Source: Prorocentrum cordatum
Lineage: Eukaryota > Sar > Dinophyceae > Prorocentrales > Prorocentraceae
Direction: 5' to 3'
NCBI GenBank assembly: GCA_963575745.1
Contig: CAUYUJ010019605.1
Span: forward strand, 41,001-105,000
Length of the DNA: 64,000 bases
Position numbers and translations under genes: made by a program. Of the stretch, positions 44,691 to 54,900 are shown piece after piece. Every line of letters starts with the position of its first letter. Position 1 is the stretch's first letter. Under the pieces are notes generated by a model. The model was not told the origin of the DNA and ran no database searches. It saw only the letters and a list, made by a program, of their open reading frames with translations.

Positions 44691-45435
44691 AGGGCAGCGC
44701 AGACCGTGCCTATCTGGCGTGGAGAAGGGGTTGGGTACGTCTCGGGTAATTGCGGGCCTCTTGAGGGGGTCTCCAGAAAAGGACCCCCAGGGTCCTTTGG
44801 GGGCACCCTTGGATCCTACTCTCGAGCGACGTTGGACACCCTTCCGTCCGAACTTGGAGCTGGGCCCCAGGCCCACCGAGGCGGGAGGGGGCACCTGGAC
44901 GCCCCGGCTTGAGCGCTCCCCGCGCCTCGAGCTGGCTCGAGCGGGAGGAGGGGGGACGTTTCGCCGCGTCTGGCGTGCACGTTCAGGGCGTGGCCCCCCC
45001 GGGCCTCCTCCTTCGAGGCCTCCGAGGGGTTGAAGCTGGGGCCTCCTGACGGGCTTCCCGGTGCCCCCCTCCCGGGGCCCTGGACTGCGTCCAGGTGGGG
45101 AACCCAGGCTGCAGGGCCGCGAGGGCCTCGGTTGCCTGAGCTTGCTCCAAGTGCTCGTTCCAGCCGATGGGACACCTCCGTTGATGCCACCTGGCTGCAG
45201 GCGTGTACGCACTCTGAACCCCAGCCGGAGCGTTGAAAATCTTAACCGCAGTGGTGGGTGCACACGTGGCTTCAACCGTCGGCGGCGAGCTTCCTGGGGA
45301 AGTCGGAGCGGACGGGCCTTCCGAGAAGACCTCTGAGCCTTCCCCGAAGATAGAGGCGGCTTCTTCTCAGCAGGCCGGGAGGGCCTCTGAGAAAGAAAGG
45401 AAGCATCTCCCGCCTGGTCTCCGAGGGAAAGGCCT
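44691..45435. other. GC-rich DNA without recognised gene
   Basis: Overlapping frames on both strands, no motif. Confidence 0.4.
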
Positions 45436-45439
45436 CTCC

Positions 45440-45625
45440 GACCCCCTCCGCTTCCATCCTCCTCTGCATCCTGCTGCTCCTCCTCCTCTTCCTTCCTCTC
45501 CTCTCTTTCATCTCTTCCTCCTCTTCCTCCTCTTCCTCCTCTTCCCATCCTCCGCCTCCTCCTCCTCCTCCCTCCTCCTCCTCCTCCTCCTCCTCCTCCT
45601 CCTCCTCCTCCTCCTCCTCCTCCTC

Positions 45626-45652
<27 letters not shown>
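45440..45652. repeat. (CCT)n pyrimidine tract
   Basis: CCT/CTT units, becoming pure CCT from about 45545 and ending in CCCCCCC. Confidence 0.96.
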
Positions 45653-45656
<4 letters not shown>

Positions 45657-45859
45657 GGGCTCGCCGCTGGTGCTGTTCCCGCGGCGCAGGCGGGAGGGCC
45701 CGGGGGCCGCGGCCCTCGGGCAGGGCAGCGCCCAGGACGCGCCCGTGGGCCGGCCTGGCGGCGCGGTGTCCTGGCCGGGAGGGTCGAAAGCCCGCGTTGC
45801 GGTGGGCCTTTGGGTGTGTCGGGGAGGCGCGACACCCCGGTTTCGAGTGCTAGGGGGAG

Positions 45860-46282
<423 letters not shown>

Positions 46283-46452
46283 TTTGGGCTAAAACGGGCG
46301 TGTCCCTCTATAGGAGGAATAGTCAAAAATAGTCAACACATGTTATGGGGACGATTTTTGAATTATTTTTGGACTATTCTGGGGTATTTTGTGACTATTT
46401 AAAGTTTTTCGTCTGGAATTCGCCGGTGGGGGGACATGCCCGACCCATCTCT

Positions 46453-46579
46453 AGGGGAACGGAGAATGACGTAAAGATAAAAGCTCGGAGGTCCGCGCGG
46501 ATTTCTTGGATCCGCGCTGGGCCCAAGAGATCCGGGCGGACCTCCGAGTATGTATGTTTATGTCATTCTTCGTTCCCCT
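46453..46579. mobile_element. 127-bp foldback (MITE-like) element with TA flanks
   Basis: Arms of 57 bp (46453-46509 and 46523-46579) pair with about eight mismatches around a 13-base loop. The ends read TAGGGGAAC and GTTCCCCTA, compatible with a TA target-site duplication, as in Tc1/mariner-type MITEs. The same shape would also suit a hairpin RNA precursor. A diverged relative lies at 39001-39170. Confidence 0.8.
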
Positions 46580-46904
46580 ATCCTCGGACTTCCACGTCTC
46601 CCTGCAGGGCACGCCCGTGCTCCAGCACACACGTTCACAGGGACTCCCTGCTCTGGGCGTGCTCCGTTCCCCTCCCTCGCGCGCCCGCTCCTCCCGCTGC
46701 TGCTGTGCCCGATCTTCGGGCCCTCAGTGCCCCTCAGCTGCCTTCCAACGCGGCGTGGGTCCGCGCCGCTGCGACCCACAAGAAGTGCGTCGGAGAGGCG
46801 GCGCCCGTGTACCCAGACAGGTAGGGGCGTGTACCGGAGGGGCTCTGGCTTTCGGCCCGTTACTTGGACCCATGGCTCAGCGTGTCGCTCCGCCGGTTCT
46901 GGCC

Positions 46905-47160
46905 CACCGCGCTTCGGCGCGACACGGTATCCAGTTCCCACTCACCATGCGTCCATATCCCGAGCCTTTCCGAGCCTCCCGCCTCGCGGAGCGGAGCGAC
47001 ACGCTGTCCGCTTGCAGGGTATAGCGTGTCGCCAGGACCGCCGCCGCGACACGCTGAATATGCATTCCCGACCGTAGGTCATGGAACCTCTTCGTGGCCG
47101 AGGCTCGCCGTGGCCAGAAAACCCCTTCGTTTCTTAGTGCAGCTGTTCTCATGGTAGCAC
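46905..47160. repeat. Dispersed repeat with AGCGTGTC stem-loop, copy 1
   Basis: Shares CGCTTCGGCGCGACA, GCGGAGCGGAGCGAC, the AGCGTGTCG to CGACACGCT stem-loop (about 47022-47054), and a GAGGCTCGCCGTGGCCAGA to GGTAGCAC block with 60173-60722. Here the blocks are contiguous. Confidence 0.75.
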
Positions 47161-47189
47161 GGTTGCTGTATGTCTGATCCGGCCCCCCT

Positions 47190-47272
47190 TCGAGGAGGAG
47201 GAGGAGGAGGAGGAGGAGGAGGAGGAGGAGGAGGAGGAGGAGGAGGAGGAGGAGGAGGAGGAGGAGGTAGGC
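47190..47272. repeat. (GGA)n microsatellite
   Basis: Pure GGA run. Confidence 0.97.
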
Positions 47273-48107
47273 GGTGCGGGCTGCGGGGAGGGCAGCGAGG
47301 GAGGGCCCGGGGAGGCGAGCGTCAGGGCAGGAGAAGGTGCCGACACCGCTGCCACGGCGTCGTCGCCACGGCTGGATCCCTTTCCAGATCCTGGCCAGAG
47401 CGCGCCCCAGGACAGGGCCGTGGAGAGGCGGCGTCGGTATGTAAATCATTGTTGCCCCAGGGCAGTGGGAAGGGAGGGGAGGCCCTGGTCCACCCGCCCG
47501 ACACTCCCCCCGTCTGCTGTGACCACCCAGTCGAGCTGCCGCGCACATCGGCCACCGTGTTGCGGGCGGCGAGCAGGGCGGGACATTTGGGGGGTACACG
47601 CACGGGCCCGCTCACGCAGGGGCAAACTGAGGGGGGGGAGATAACCAATGTTCGATGAGGAGTGACAAGCGCCAATGGACGGAAGAGTCGACATGGCCAC
47701 CGCAGGGCTAGCCTTGTCACAGCGCTCGGAAGGCCTCTTTCACTCAGATGCTTCCCGGCGCCTTCCGTGGTCACGCCACGAGGAGTGAGTCGGAGGGCGT
47801 CGGCTGTACACCTCATTACCCCGTTCTTGGCCAGGCTGATCCTGTCCAGGCCACTGGAGCGTATGCACCGATCCTGTGCCGAGGAGTGGCCTGACCGTTG
47901 GGCCAGCATCGGTTTGGTGTACAGTTGGCGTGCCCCACGAGGGGTGGAGCGGGAGGTGTGGGGGCCGGACGACTGGACTGGCGGTCGTCACGGCGGTCTT
48001 CTGTCCTTTAAGCTTGCACGTGGCCTGTCGGACAAGGTCCAGCGGGCCAGCCACGCACTGTTTGGGAGGAGAAGGAGCAGGAAAAAGGGTGAGGGGGGGA
48101 ACCAGGA
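47273..48107. other. No recognised gene
   Basis: Overlapping frames up to about 240 codons on both strands, no motif. Confidence 0.4.
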
Positions 48108-48790
48108 TGAGGAGAAGGAGGAGGAGAAGGAGGAGGCGGCGGCGGCGGCGGCGGCGGCGGAGGAGGAGGAGGAGAAGAAGGAGGAGGAGGAGGAGGAGGA
48201 GGAGGAGGATTGGAACCGTGCCCCAGCAGGCTCTCGAGCCTGCCGTGGCGGACTACTTTGCCAGCTCGCCGCCCTTCTACGCCGAGATGAAGGCCTTCCT
48301 GCAGGAGCCGCCGCCCCGCTCGCACCCGTGTGTTCCCAACCAGGCTTTTTGCCTGAGGGGCCCTGAGGTGCCTGTGAAGGAATCGGGGGTACCGGGGCTG
48401 GCTGGCTGGCTGGCCTTCCTCGGGCTCCCTGGTGCCTTGGTTCTCTCGACTTGGCTCCTTGCTTCCCTCCTCGGGCTCCTTGGGCTTGGTTTCCTGGTTC
48501 GTGGGTTCCCTGCTCCGGGTTCCTTGGTTCCTTGGTTCCTTGGTTCTGTGGTTCCTTGTTTCCTGGGTTCTTTGGTTGCTTGGTTCTTTGGTTCCTTGAT
48601 CTTGGTTCCTTGGTTCCTTGGTTCCTTAGTTTCCTGACTGCATCGCCCTGCAATGTCAAGCAACGCCAAGCAATGCCAATAGCTACCAAATCATTTCAAG
48701 CAATGCCAGGCCATGTCAAACATTAACTACCAAGCAACGCCAAGCAATGCCAAGCAATGCCAAGCAATGCCAAGCAATACACCAATGAAT
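48108..48790. repeat. GGA/GCG tract, (GGTTCCTT)n and (CAAGCAATGC)n minisatellites
   Basis: 48108-48212 is a GGA/GAA tract with a GCG run. 48500-48640 has octamer GGTTCCTT units. 48655-48790 has decamer CAAGCAATGC units. Three unrelated simple arrays lie almost side by side. Confidence 0.9.
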
Positions 48791-48989
48791 GCCAAACAAT
48801 ACCCAACAATGCCACACAATCACACACTGCGCCCATGCAGTAGGAACATTTGCCCTAATTGGGGTCGTGCCCGATGTAATTTTTCCTAACCATCCTATGG
48901 TGTTGGGTCCTCATTTTGAAGAGACGGTCCCCGCGTTCACTCCTCCCGCTGCCCCCCTCCCTCCTCCTCTCATCACCATCATCGTCAGC

Positions 48990-49164
48990 ATCGACACATC
49001 ATCAGCATCAGCATCAGCATCAGCATCAGCATCAGCATCAGCATCAGCATCAGCATCAGCATCAGCATCAGCATCAGCATCAGCATCAGCATCAGCATCA
49101 GCATCAGCATCAGCATCATCAGCATCAGCATCAGCATCAGCATCAGCATCAGCATCAGCATCAG

Positions 49165-49241
<77 letters not shown>
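48990..49241. repeat. (CATCAG)n then (CAT)n microsatellite
   Basis: CATCAG hexamers to about 49167, then pure CAT to 49241. It directly adjoins the spliced-leader relic at the 5' end of the LINE. Confidence 0.97.
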
Positions 49242-49245
<4 letters not shown>

Positions 49246-49263
49246 TAGCCATTTTGGCTCAAG
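49242..49263 (+). other. Dinoflagellate spliced-leader relic
   Basis: The 22 bases match the conserved dinoflagellate spliced leader at 21 positions. The core TAGCCATTTTGGCTCAAG is exact, and the only change is A for G just before it. The spliced leader is added in trans to mRNA 5' ends, so finding it in genomic DNA implies that a trans-spliced transcript was reverse-transcribed and inserted. It sits 150 bases before ORF1 of the LINE. Confidence 0.9.
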
Positions 49264-49412
49264 CACGAAACGTGCGGCCTGGCGCTTCGTGCTTGGTCGC
49301 TGCCGAGGGCCAGACTCGAGGTTATTTTAGCCTCAGGCGGCTCTGATAAAACTAGTTTTATCCTGTGTGCGAGCTCCCCCGCCCCGTGCCGCCCCGATCA
49401 TCAGATCTAGGC

Positions 49413-49760
49413 ATGGCGAGCGCTGAGGAGATCCAGAAATTGCTGCAAGATCACCTTGCAGCCACGATTGAAACCACATCGAGAATGCTAGGCGATCGAC
49501 TGAATATCCAAGGTCAGTCCATCAAGGAGATGACCACCCGCATCGATAATATCCAGGAATCACGAAGAATGACAGATGCGATGATGGACGCACTCGAGCA
49601 CGCCCATCAGCTTGCAATGTCTCGGAGTCCCTTGTCACACGTCGTGCAGTCGGGCAAGCGTCGTGCAGTGGATGGTGGGTCTGTGGGGGACGGATCGACG
49701 TCGGCAGGAGGTGGAGGAGGAGGTGCATCTGTCGCCAGTCTCGAGGATGCGCATAGGTAG
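49413..49760 (+). CDS. LINE ORF1 N-terminal part, probable coiled coil
   Basis: Starts at an ATG in a run beginning MASAEEIQKLLQDHLAATIE and ends at a TAG at 49758-49760, 115 codons. The first 75 residues have a heptad-like spacing of Leu, Ile and Met (LLQDHL, TSRMLGDRLNI, RIDNIQ, MMDALEHAHQL), which suggests a coiled coil as in many LINE ORF1 proteins that bind RNA as oligomers. A Ser/Gly-rich linker follows. The frame then breaks, and protein-like sequence continues in other frames to about 50210 (SWHRLERVGKDIVSRFATTE, then EVWPLRVRRNLFPQH). The first 85 bases of this ORF are repeated at 53621-53705. Confidence 0.55.
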   Translation: MASAEEIQKLLQDHLAATIETTSRMLGDRLNIQGQSIKEMTTRIDNIQESRRMTDAMMDALEHAHQLAMSRSPLSHVVQSGKRRAVDGGSVGDGSTSAGGGGGGASVASLEDAHR

Positions 49761-50249
49761 CTCATCATTGGATTCTAGGACCGTCTCATGGCATCGACTC
49801 GAGCGTGTGGGCAAGGATATCGTCTCGAGGTTTGCGACCACGGAAGCTGCTCGTCTCATTCGGGTGCGTGCGTATGATTTGCAGAATAAGGTCATCTTTT
49901 ACTTCCCGTCTCCAGCCATGGCTTCTGATTCCTAGGAGAGCTTCAGGAAGTTGAGTGAGGGCTACTCGTTCCCCAACCCCCGTGCCCCCGCAGAAGTCTG
50001 GCCTCTTCGTGTTCGTCGGAATCTTTTTCCTCAGCATCGGCGTGTCTTCTTTAGGCTAGGGAAAGTACGTGTTGCAGTTCAGGAAGAGTTGAGTAAGCAA
50101 GGCTTCAGGCTAATCCGAACGGGATCGGAGGTGACGTTTTTGGTCTTCGGTCGTCAGAGGGCCCGGTCTCGCTGTTTCATTTCTGTTGTTGCCCCCGGAA
50201 GCAGGATGTAATTCATATCAGAGCTGACGAAGTTGGCTTGAAGACCCTG

Positions 50250-51065
50250 GGCCTTGATACGGTCCCACTTAGGCAGATATTCCAGGATGCGTTTGAGACT
50301 GCACCCACGCGTCCCTTTTGATTTCGAGCCCAATTGGATAGACCGAACTCAGTTTTTGGGTAGATCTTTAAGTTCAGTTTTGTCTTTGGGTTCCTCGGCT
50401 GAGCAGAGCCAGCATGAGGCCGTCACTCTTGAGCGGGAGATTGTGTTTAGGCGGCCGCATCTTTCTTACCAAATGTACGGGCAGATTTGGTTCTCTGTGG
50501 GTCCTCAATGTCCATCTACCTACCTCGGGGGAGCCCACCTGGGCCTTCAGTCGTGCTCTTGGGCGGATCCAGGATTGTCTTCGTGGCGCTGGGAACGCTA
50601 TGATTTTGATTGGGGACATTTCAATTTTACTTTAGAGGAGGATGGGAGGCAGTGTGGTGACGGATCTGGGTGGCGCCCCGGGGATCGGTATCGACGCGAT
50701 TCTTTTTCCTGTTTCTTCCCACGATGGACCGAAATTCACCAGCCAGATCCTACAGGGAGGGAAGTTCTGAATAATGCACTGGTCCATGTCAGCTGACTTG
50801 ACCGTCTCTATCTTGCCAATCCCTCTGCTGTTGGTGCTGCTCTCTCGATCTCCTGCCCTTTAATTGGACAGGCGGCATTCACTGGTCATGTTTCGGATCA
50901 TATCCCCGTGGTGACAACTCTTCGGACATTCGTTCCTTCTGATTTTCAGAAAATTCCTTCGTGGATTGGGTCCCACCCTATATTTTATGCCGATCTTGAG
51001 TTTCCCTTGAAAGACATGGACCGTTCGGCGCCGATTGGTGAGCAAGTCTGTCTGGTGAAGCATTG
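50250..51065 (+). pseudogene. EEP endonuclease remnant of the spliced-leader LINE
   Basis: The middle and end of the domain are visible in two frames. The frame at 50414-50635 has SLWVLNVHLPTSGEPTW (Asn-x-His block from about 50504) and AMILIGDISILL (about 50597-50632), where GDxN has become GDIS, losing the catalytic Asn. Another frame has TGHVSDHIPVV, with the catalytic Ser-Asp-His at 50893-50901, then the IPSWIGSHPIFYADLEF segment typical of the region just after the endonuclease in dinoflagellate LINEs. The N-terminal TWN and QE blocks were not found with confidence. The domain would nick the target site but appears inactive in this copy. Confidence 0.65.
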
Positions 51066-53015
51066 AATGTGGGAAGCTGCTAACCGAACTCGTCGTCGCA
51101 TGAAGTGTGTGTTAGCTAAGAAGGCATATGAGATGACCCACTTTGCACTGGCAGCTTTGCGCGGGGTTCGTGCACGGATCTTGCAGAGGGTTAGTGATGC
51201 AGTGCAGTGTTATTGTGATCTTGCGCGCTTCTTTGGCCTCTCGGCTGGCAAATGCTCCTCGCTGCCTTCGCTCTGCGATCGCATTCAGACGTTGCAGATC
51301 GCGCATCTCGGAACTGGAAGGGGCTGCGGATCAGGAGGAGGCGCCTTGCATGAAGGCACGTATGCGTGCAAGGTTGCAATGCCGTAAGGAACTCCTGGAG
51401 GCCGCTTCAGAAGAGTCTCCTTGGGGAACATCATTGGACCTGATGGGGGCCCCTGTGCCTCTTCGGATGAAGCTGGCGAAGCTCTCGCTGTTCTTTGGGG
51501 GGTCGGTCTTTGGCGAACATGTGTGCGATGCGGATCTGTGGGGCGTTCTGGAAAGTCATATTTTCCTGTTCCTGAGCTTTCTGACGAGCAATGTTATCTG
51601 GATTTTGAATCATTCGAGGGACTCGTGAGAGGGCGTGAAGACTCCATGCCTGGCCCCGGCGGGATTGGGTACTCGTGTTGGAAGTCCCCTACGCCAGTTG
51701 CGGTCCTGTGCGATCTCTACTGTCATCTGATGGAACATCGGGGTGCGGGCCTGCCAGTGAGCATGCGCGAGATGCTATAGGTGTTTCTAGCGAGGGGGGA
51801 CCTCCCTTCTGATCTCTCATCGGCCCCCTCCCGCCCTCCTGGGGCATGCCGACCGCTTGCGATGGCGGGTGCTGGTTGCAAGGTCATGTCGCTGGCTTTT
51901 TTTCCTGGAGGTTAGAACAGGTGGCCCGTGAGACCGTGTCGAAAGCCCAGGTGTGCCTCAAGGGGCGCTCGATGACGGACCTAATTCTTGATGCCGGAGT
52001 ATGGGGGCTGCAGCAGTCTATGTTGGGGAGGGATCTCTCTTGCATGTTCCTCACGGACTTTGCGGCAGCGTTTCCGAGCATCGCTATCTCCTGGCTTTTT
52101 CGGGTCCTGGTTCTGATGCAATTTCACCCTGGGGTCGTTGGTTTCTCTGAGGCGCTGTGCTCTGAGAGTATGGGCCATATCTGTTTCGGTGGGAAACGGC
52201 GTGGAAGCATTCGTCTGGATCGTGGCGTGCGCCAAGGGGACCCATCTAGTATGCTTCTCTTCGCATTGGCGCTTGGCCCGTGCGTCCGATGGATCCGCTC
52301 ACGCATTCCCAGAATGATTCTTGCATTTGCTGACGATCTCTGGCTTGCACTGCGTGATGTTATTCTCGAGCTTCCTCTCTTGCTCCCTCCGTTGCAGAGC
52401 TTGGGTGGGGCAGTTGGTCTCTCTTTGAATCTTAAGACATGTGTATTGGTGCACTGTGGGCTGCTACTCTCGCCGCGCATGTCTCGGCGCGAACGGCGTT
52501 TCCTGGGGCCCCTGGGGCCTGGTGCGTCGTCGATCCAACTTGTGCGGCGCACCCGGTATCTGGGGATCCAAATTGGGCCTGAAGGGTGCTTGCGCGCACA
52601 GGAGTACCACCGGCGCTGTATTGAAATCCGTCGGCTTCGGCTCGGTCTGGCTATGACTATTCGCACGTATGTGATCTTCGCTGTCTCGTTGCTACGATAT
52701 GTGGTGCAATTTTACCCGATCTCTCGTGCGGTTCGGCACTGTGAGCTGAACATGTGCCAGCAACTCATTGCTGGCCCACGGTTCTCCTTCAATCGTATCC
52801 TGTGCACTCGGCTTCGGGACCTGGGGCTCAGTCTGGAATTTCCTGATTTGGAACGCGTGAGTATTGTTGCACAGGTGCGGCTGGCTCACCACCCCAATGC
52901 CCTCTCCAGAATGGAGCTACTGCTCGAGGATCTCGTTGCACAAAACTGGGCGGATCAGATGCTCGTGGTGGCATCTCTCGTTCGCTCGCACGTTGGTCTC
53001 GAAATGGGCAGATAA
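51066..53015 (+). pseudogene. Reverse transcriptase of the spliced-leader LINE
   Basis: Before 51780 the fingers region is split between frames, with SMPGPGGIGYSCWKSP (motif 0/1) at about 51640-51690. The main frame is open from 51846 to a TAA at 51846+389 codons (53013-53015). It holds MTDLILDAGVW, motif A MFLTDFAAAFPS with Asp at 52056-52058, motif B GVRQGDPSS at 52224-52250 and motif C LAFADDLWLA with the two Asp codons at 52332-52337. A thumb follows (RTRYLGIQIGP, then RLRLGLAMTIRTYV). All polymerase residues are intact. The FADD box is usual for LINE RTs. Only the fingers frameshift near 51780-51850 prevents a continuous frame with the upstream part. Confidence 0.85.
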
Positions 53016-53620
53016 TATCGATCTCTGTTTGAATTTCCTGCAGGCTAAGGGATTCCAGAGGAAACTGTTTAACCGACTGCGTGCCCGCTCCGCCCCTGTT
53101 CCCCCCAAAATCTGCCTGTCGGTGCGGGTGGATCGTTGGCTCCCTGGTGTTTCTGTTGCACAGATCTCAGGTGTTATTCAGGCTGCCCGCAAGGTTACCA
53201 AATATAGTTCTCTGTATCTGGGTCTCGCTGTTCTCCGAGTACTTTCCCGAGGTGTATGCGCTAGTGCCCGTTTCCGCCGTGGACCTGAACGTTGTTGTTG
53301 GAATTGCGGGAGCCCTGGAGCATCTGATTCTATGGAACACTATGCGGTATGTCCTGAATTTCGCCGACTGAGTTCAGACCTCGCTCCAGGCCTCCTCCCT
53401 TTTTTAGCGAAGAGTCCTTGTTCCGTTGTTTAACTCTTATTGCCCCCCCCGCCGTTCCCGAGTTTGAAACTGTTGTGTGTCTCACTCCTGGATGGCTTCC
53501 TCTTTGTCCAAGCGCGCGTGAGGGGGGGCTCTGTTCTTCCCGCGACAGACATCTTTAAAGCTCGTATTCGTACCCACTGTAGAAGGCACCCTAAGATCCA
53601 GGAGGCCTGGTCTCACGGAT
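53016..53620 (+). pseudogene. C-terminal zinc knuckle of the spliced-leader LINE
   Basis: A second frame at 52864-53433 takes over from the RT frame. It encodes RCCWNCGSPGASDSMEHYAV followed by CP, a CX2CX10HX3C knuckle with Cys codons at 53296, 53305 and 53350 and His at 53338. This type of knuckle, with a SMEH-like helix, follows the RT in many dinoflagellate LINEs. Coding similarity ends near 53433. Another frame continues to 53622 with a normal composition. The 3' boundary is set by the repeated ORF1 start at 53621. Confidence 0.65.
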
Positions 53621-53705
53621 AGGCATGGCGAGTGCTGTGGTGATTCGGGAGATGCTGCAAGATCGCCTTGCAGACGCATCGAGAATGCTAGACGATCGGC
53701 TGTCT
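53621..53705 (+). repeat. Second, partial copy of the LINE ORF1 start
   Basis: AGGCATGGCGAG, TGCTGCAAGATC, CGCCTTGCAG and TCGAGAATGCTAG parallel 49410-49500, with one gap of about a dozen bases and several substitutions. It follows the LINE directly, as in a head-to-tail arrangement. Confidence 0.75.
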
Positions 53706-54110
53706 CGGTGTTTGCTCTCTCCCCTTTTTGTCTGCCTCTCCGCCTCTCTGCTCCGTTGCTGCCGCGCGCCGCCGGCTTGCGGGCGGGGTGCGGCTTCGAC
53801 CTGAGGTTTTCCGAAAGCCTGTCTCTGTCTGCTTTCTCTGAATTCGTCTGTGGATTAGCGAGGGTCCCATGTTCTTATGCGGGCGGCGTGGATCTCTGTC
53901 CGCCCTGTGCAAGCCAGGGTGTGCACTGCCGTGCTCTCCGCTTACCTTTGCCGTGTTTCCTGCCAACTGAAGGTTTCCGTTAAAGTACAGCGAGGCCCCC
54001 TCTCTTTTGTGGCGTGTGCCTCCTGCGTCCCTTGGCCTAGGGGCCATGAGAGACTCGTGATGGAGGTCACTGGCTAAACTGCTGATCGTGATCTTTCTCT
54101 CTCTCATCCC
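53706..54110. other. No recognised gene
   Basis: Frames of 60-140 codons overlap on both strands with no motif. Confidence 0.4.
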
Positions 54111-54900
54111 ATGGGGCTCGCTCGCAAGATTTTATTTTCCTTATTCTATGGAATTCATTGCGTTGTCACTGTCCGCCGCTATCGGTCTCGCGGGGGAAAA
54201 ATCAGCATCGCCATCATCAGCATCGTCATCATCATCACCAGGCAGTGGAAGGTCGACGGCCCGACCCTCGACCTCGTCCTGAGCTCAGGGGGCCCTCGCG
54301 GCGCCGACGTCGAGCGCGCCCTGTGGTCGAGGTGCCTGGTCAAGGATCCGAGGTGCGACCGCTCCACGCCGCTCGCCGTGCGTATGGTCCGCGCAGCGGG
54401 GCCAAGAGCTGGGCGGCCCCTGCACGGCGAGGTGTTCTTGGACGGCTCCGCCTTCATGGTCCAGGACCACGTCGTGGCGCACGCAGGCTGGGCAGCTTGC
54501 GCCACCGATCCCACGGGCGCTGAGCTCTCCAGCGTCTTCGGCCCAGCGCCGTGGCCCTGGCCCCGGGAGTCGGGGGCAGGCGAGCTGCTGGCCGCGGCTG
54601 AGGCACTAGCGCATGTTTTGCAGTCATTTTTTCAGTGACTCGCAGCTCCTGGTTGATGGTTGGGAGGCTGGCAAGGAGTGGTGCGCAGGATAGAACAGAC
54701 CATGCCGTGAGATCTGGCAGCTTTTCCGGCGTCGCGCGGGCGACGTTTGCGGTGAGCATGTCCAGATAACCAAAGTGAAAGGACGCGCTTCCATGAATGA
54801 TGCGCAGAGCGGCGTCATCACGCTCTGGCAGCGTCAAGGCCGCAGTTGTGCACGTGCCCGTGCAAAAGAAGGCGCGGGCTGTCGCCCCTTTCGGCCCGCG
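54111..54900 (+). pseudogene. RNase H domain remnant of a LINE
   Basis: The frame at 54111-54638 ends with GEVFLDGSAFMVQDHVVAHA, whose first catalytic Asp codon is at 54441-54443, then GAGELLAAAEALAHVL with the catalytic Glu at 54582-54584. After a frame change at a T run (54627-54632) comes FSDSQLLVDGWEAGKEW, with the second catalytic Asp at 54637-54639. Further on, ITKVKGRASMND stands where VKGHAS is expected and WQRQGRSCARARAKEGA where GNxxADxxAK is expected. The domain would degrade RNA in RNA-DNA hybrids. The last blocks are altered and a TAG interrupts it near 54690, so it is dead. The upstream RT is not present. Confidence 0.75.

Larger units (their letters stand above)
49242..53620 (+). 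mobile_element. Nearly full-length LINE with spliced-leader 5' end
   Basis: About 4.4 kb: spliced-leader relic, a 5' leader with two foldbacks (49261-49294 with 9-bp arms, and the 18-bp palindrome GATAAAACTAGTTTTATC at 49345-49362), an ORF1, an EEP endonuclease, an RT and a zinc knuckle. No poly(A) tail is seen at the 3' end. Instead the sequence continues at 53621 with a second copy of the ORF1 start. Frame changes occur in ORF1 and the endonuclease, while the RT core is open. Junction with a CAT microsatellite on the left. Confidence 0.85.

Noticed and set aside
43929-45548. 539-codon minus-strand frame
   Set aside because: Covers a tandem repeat and a CCT tract, with equally long frames on the other strand and no domain.
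48990-49241. CRISPR-like array
   Set aside because: Uniform hexamer and trimer microsatellite without spacers.
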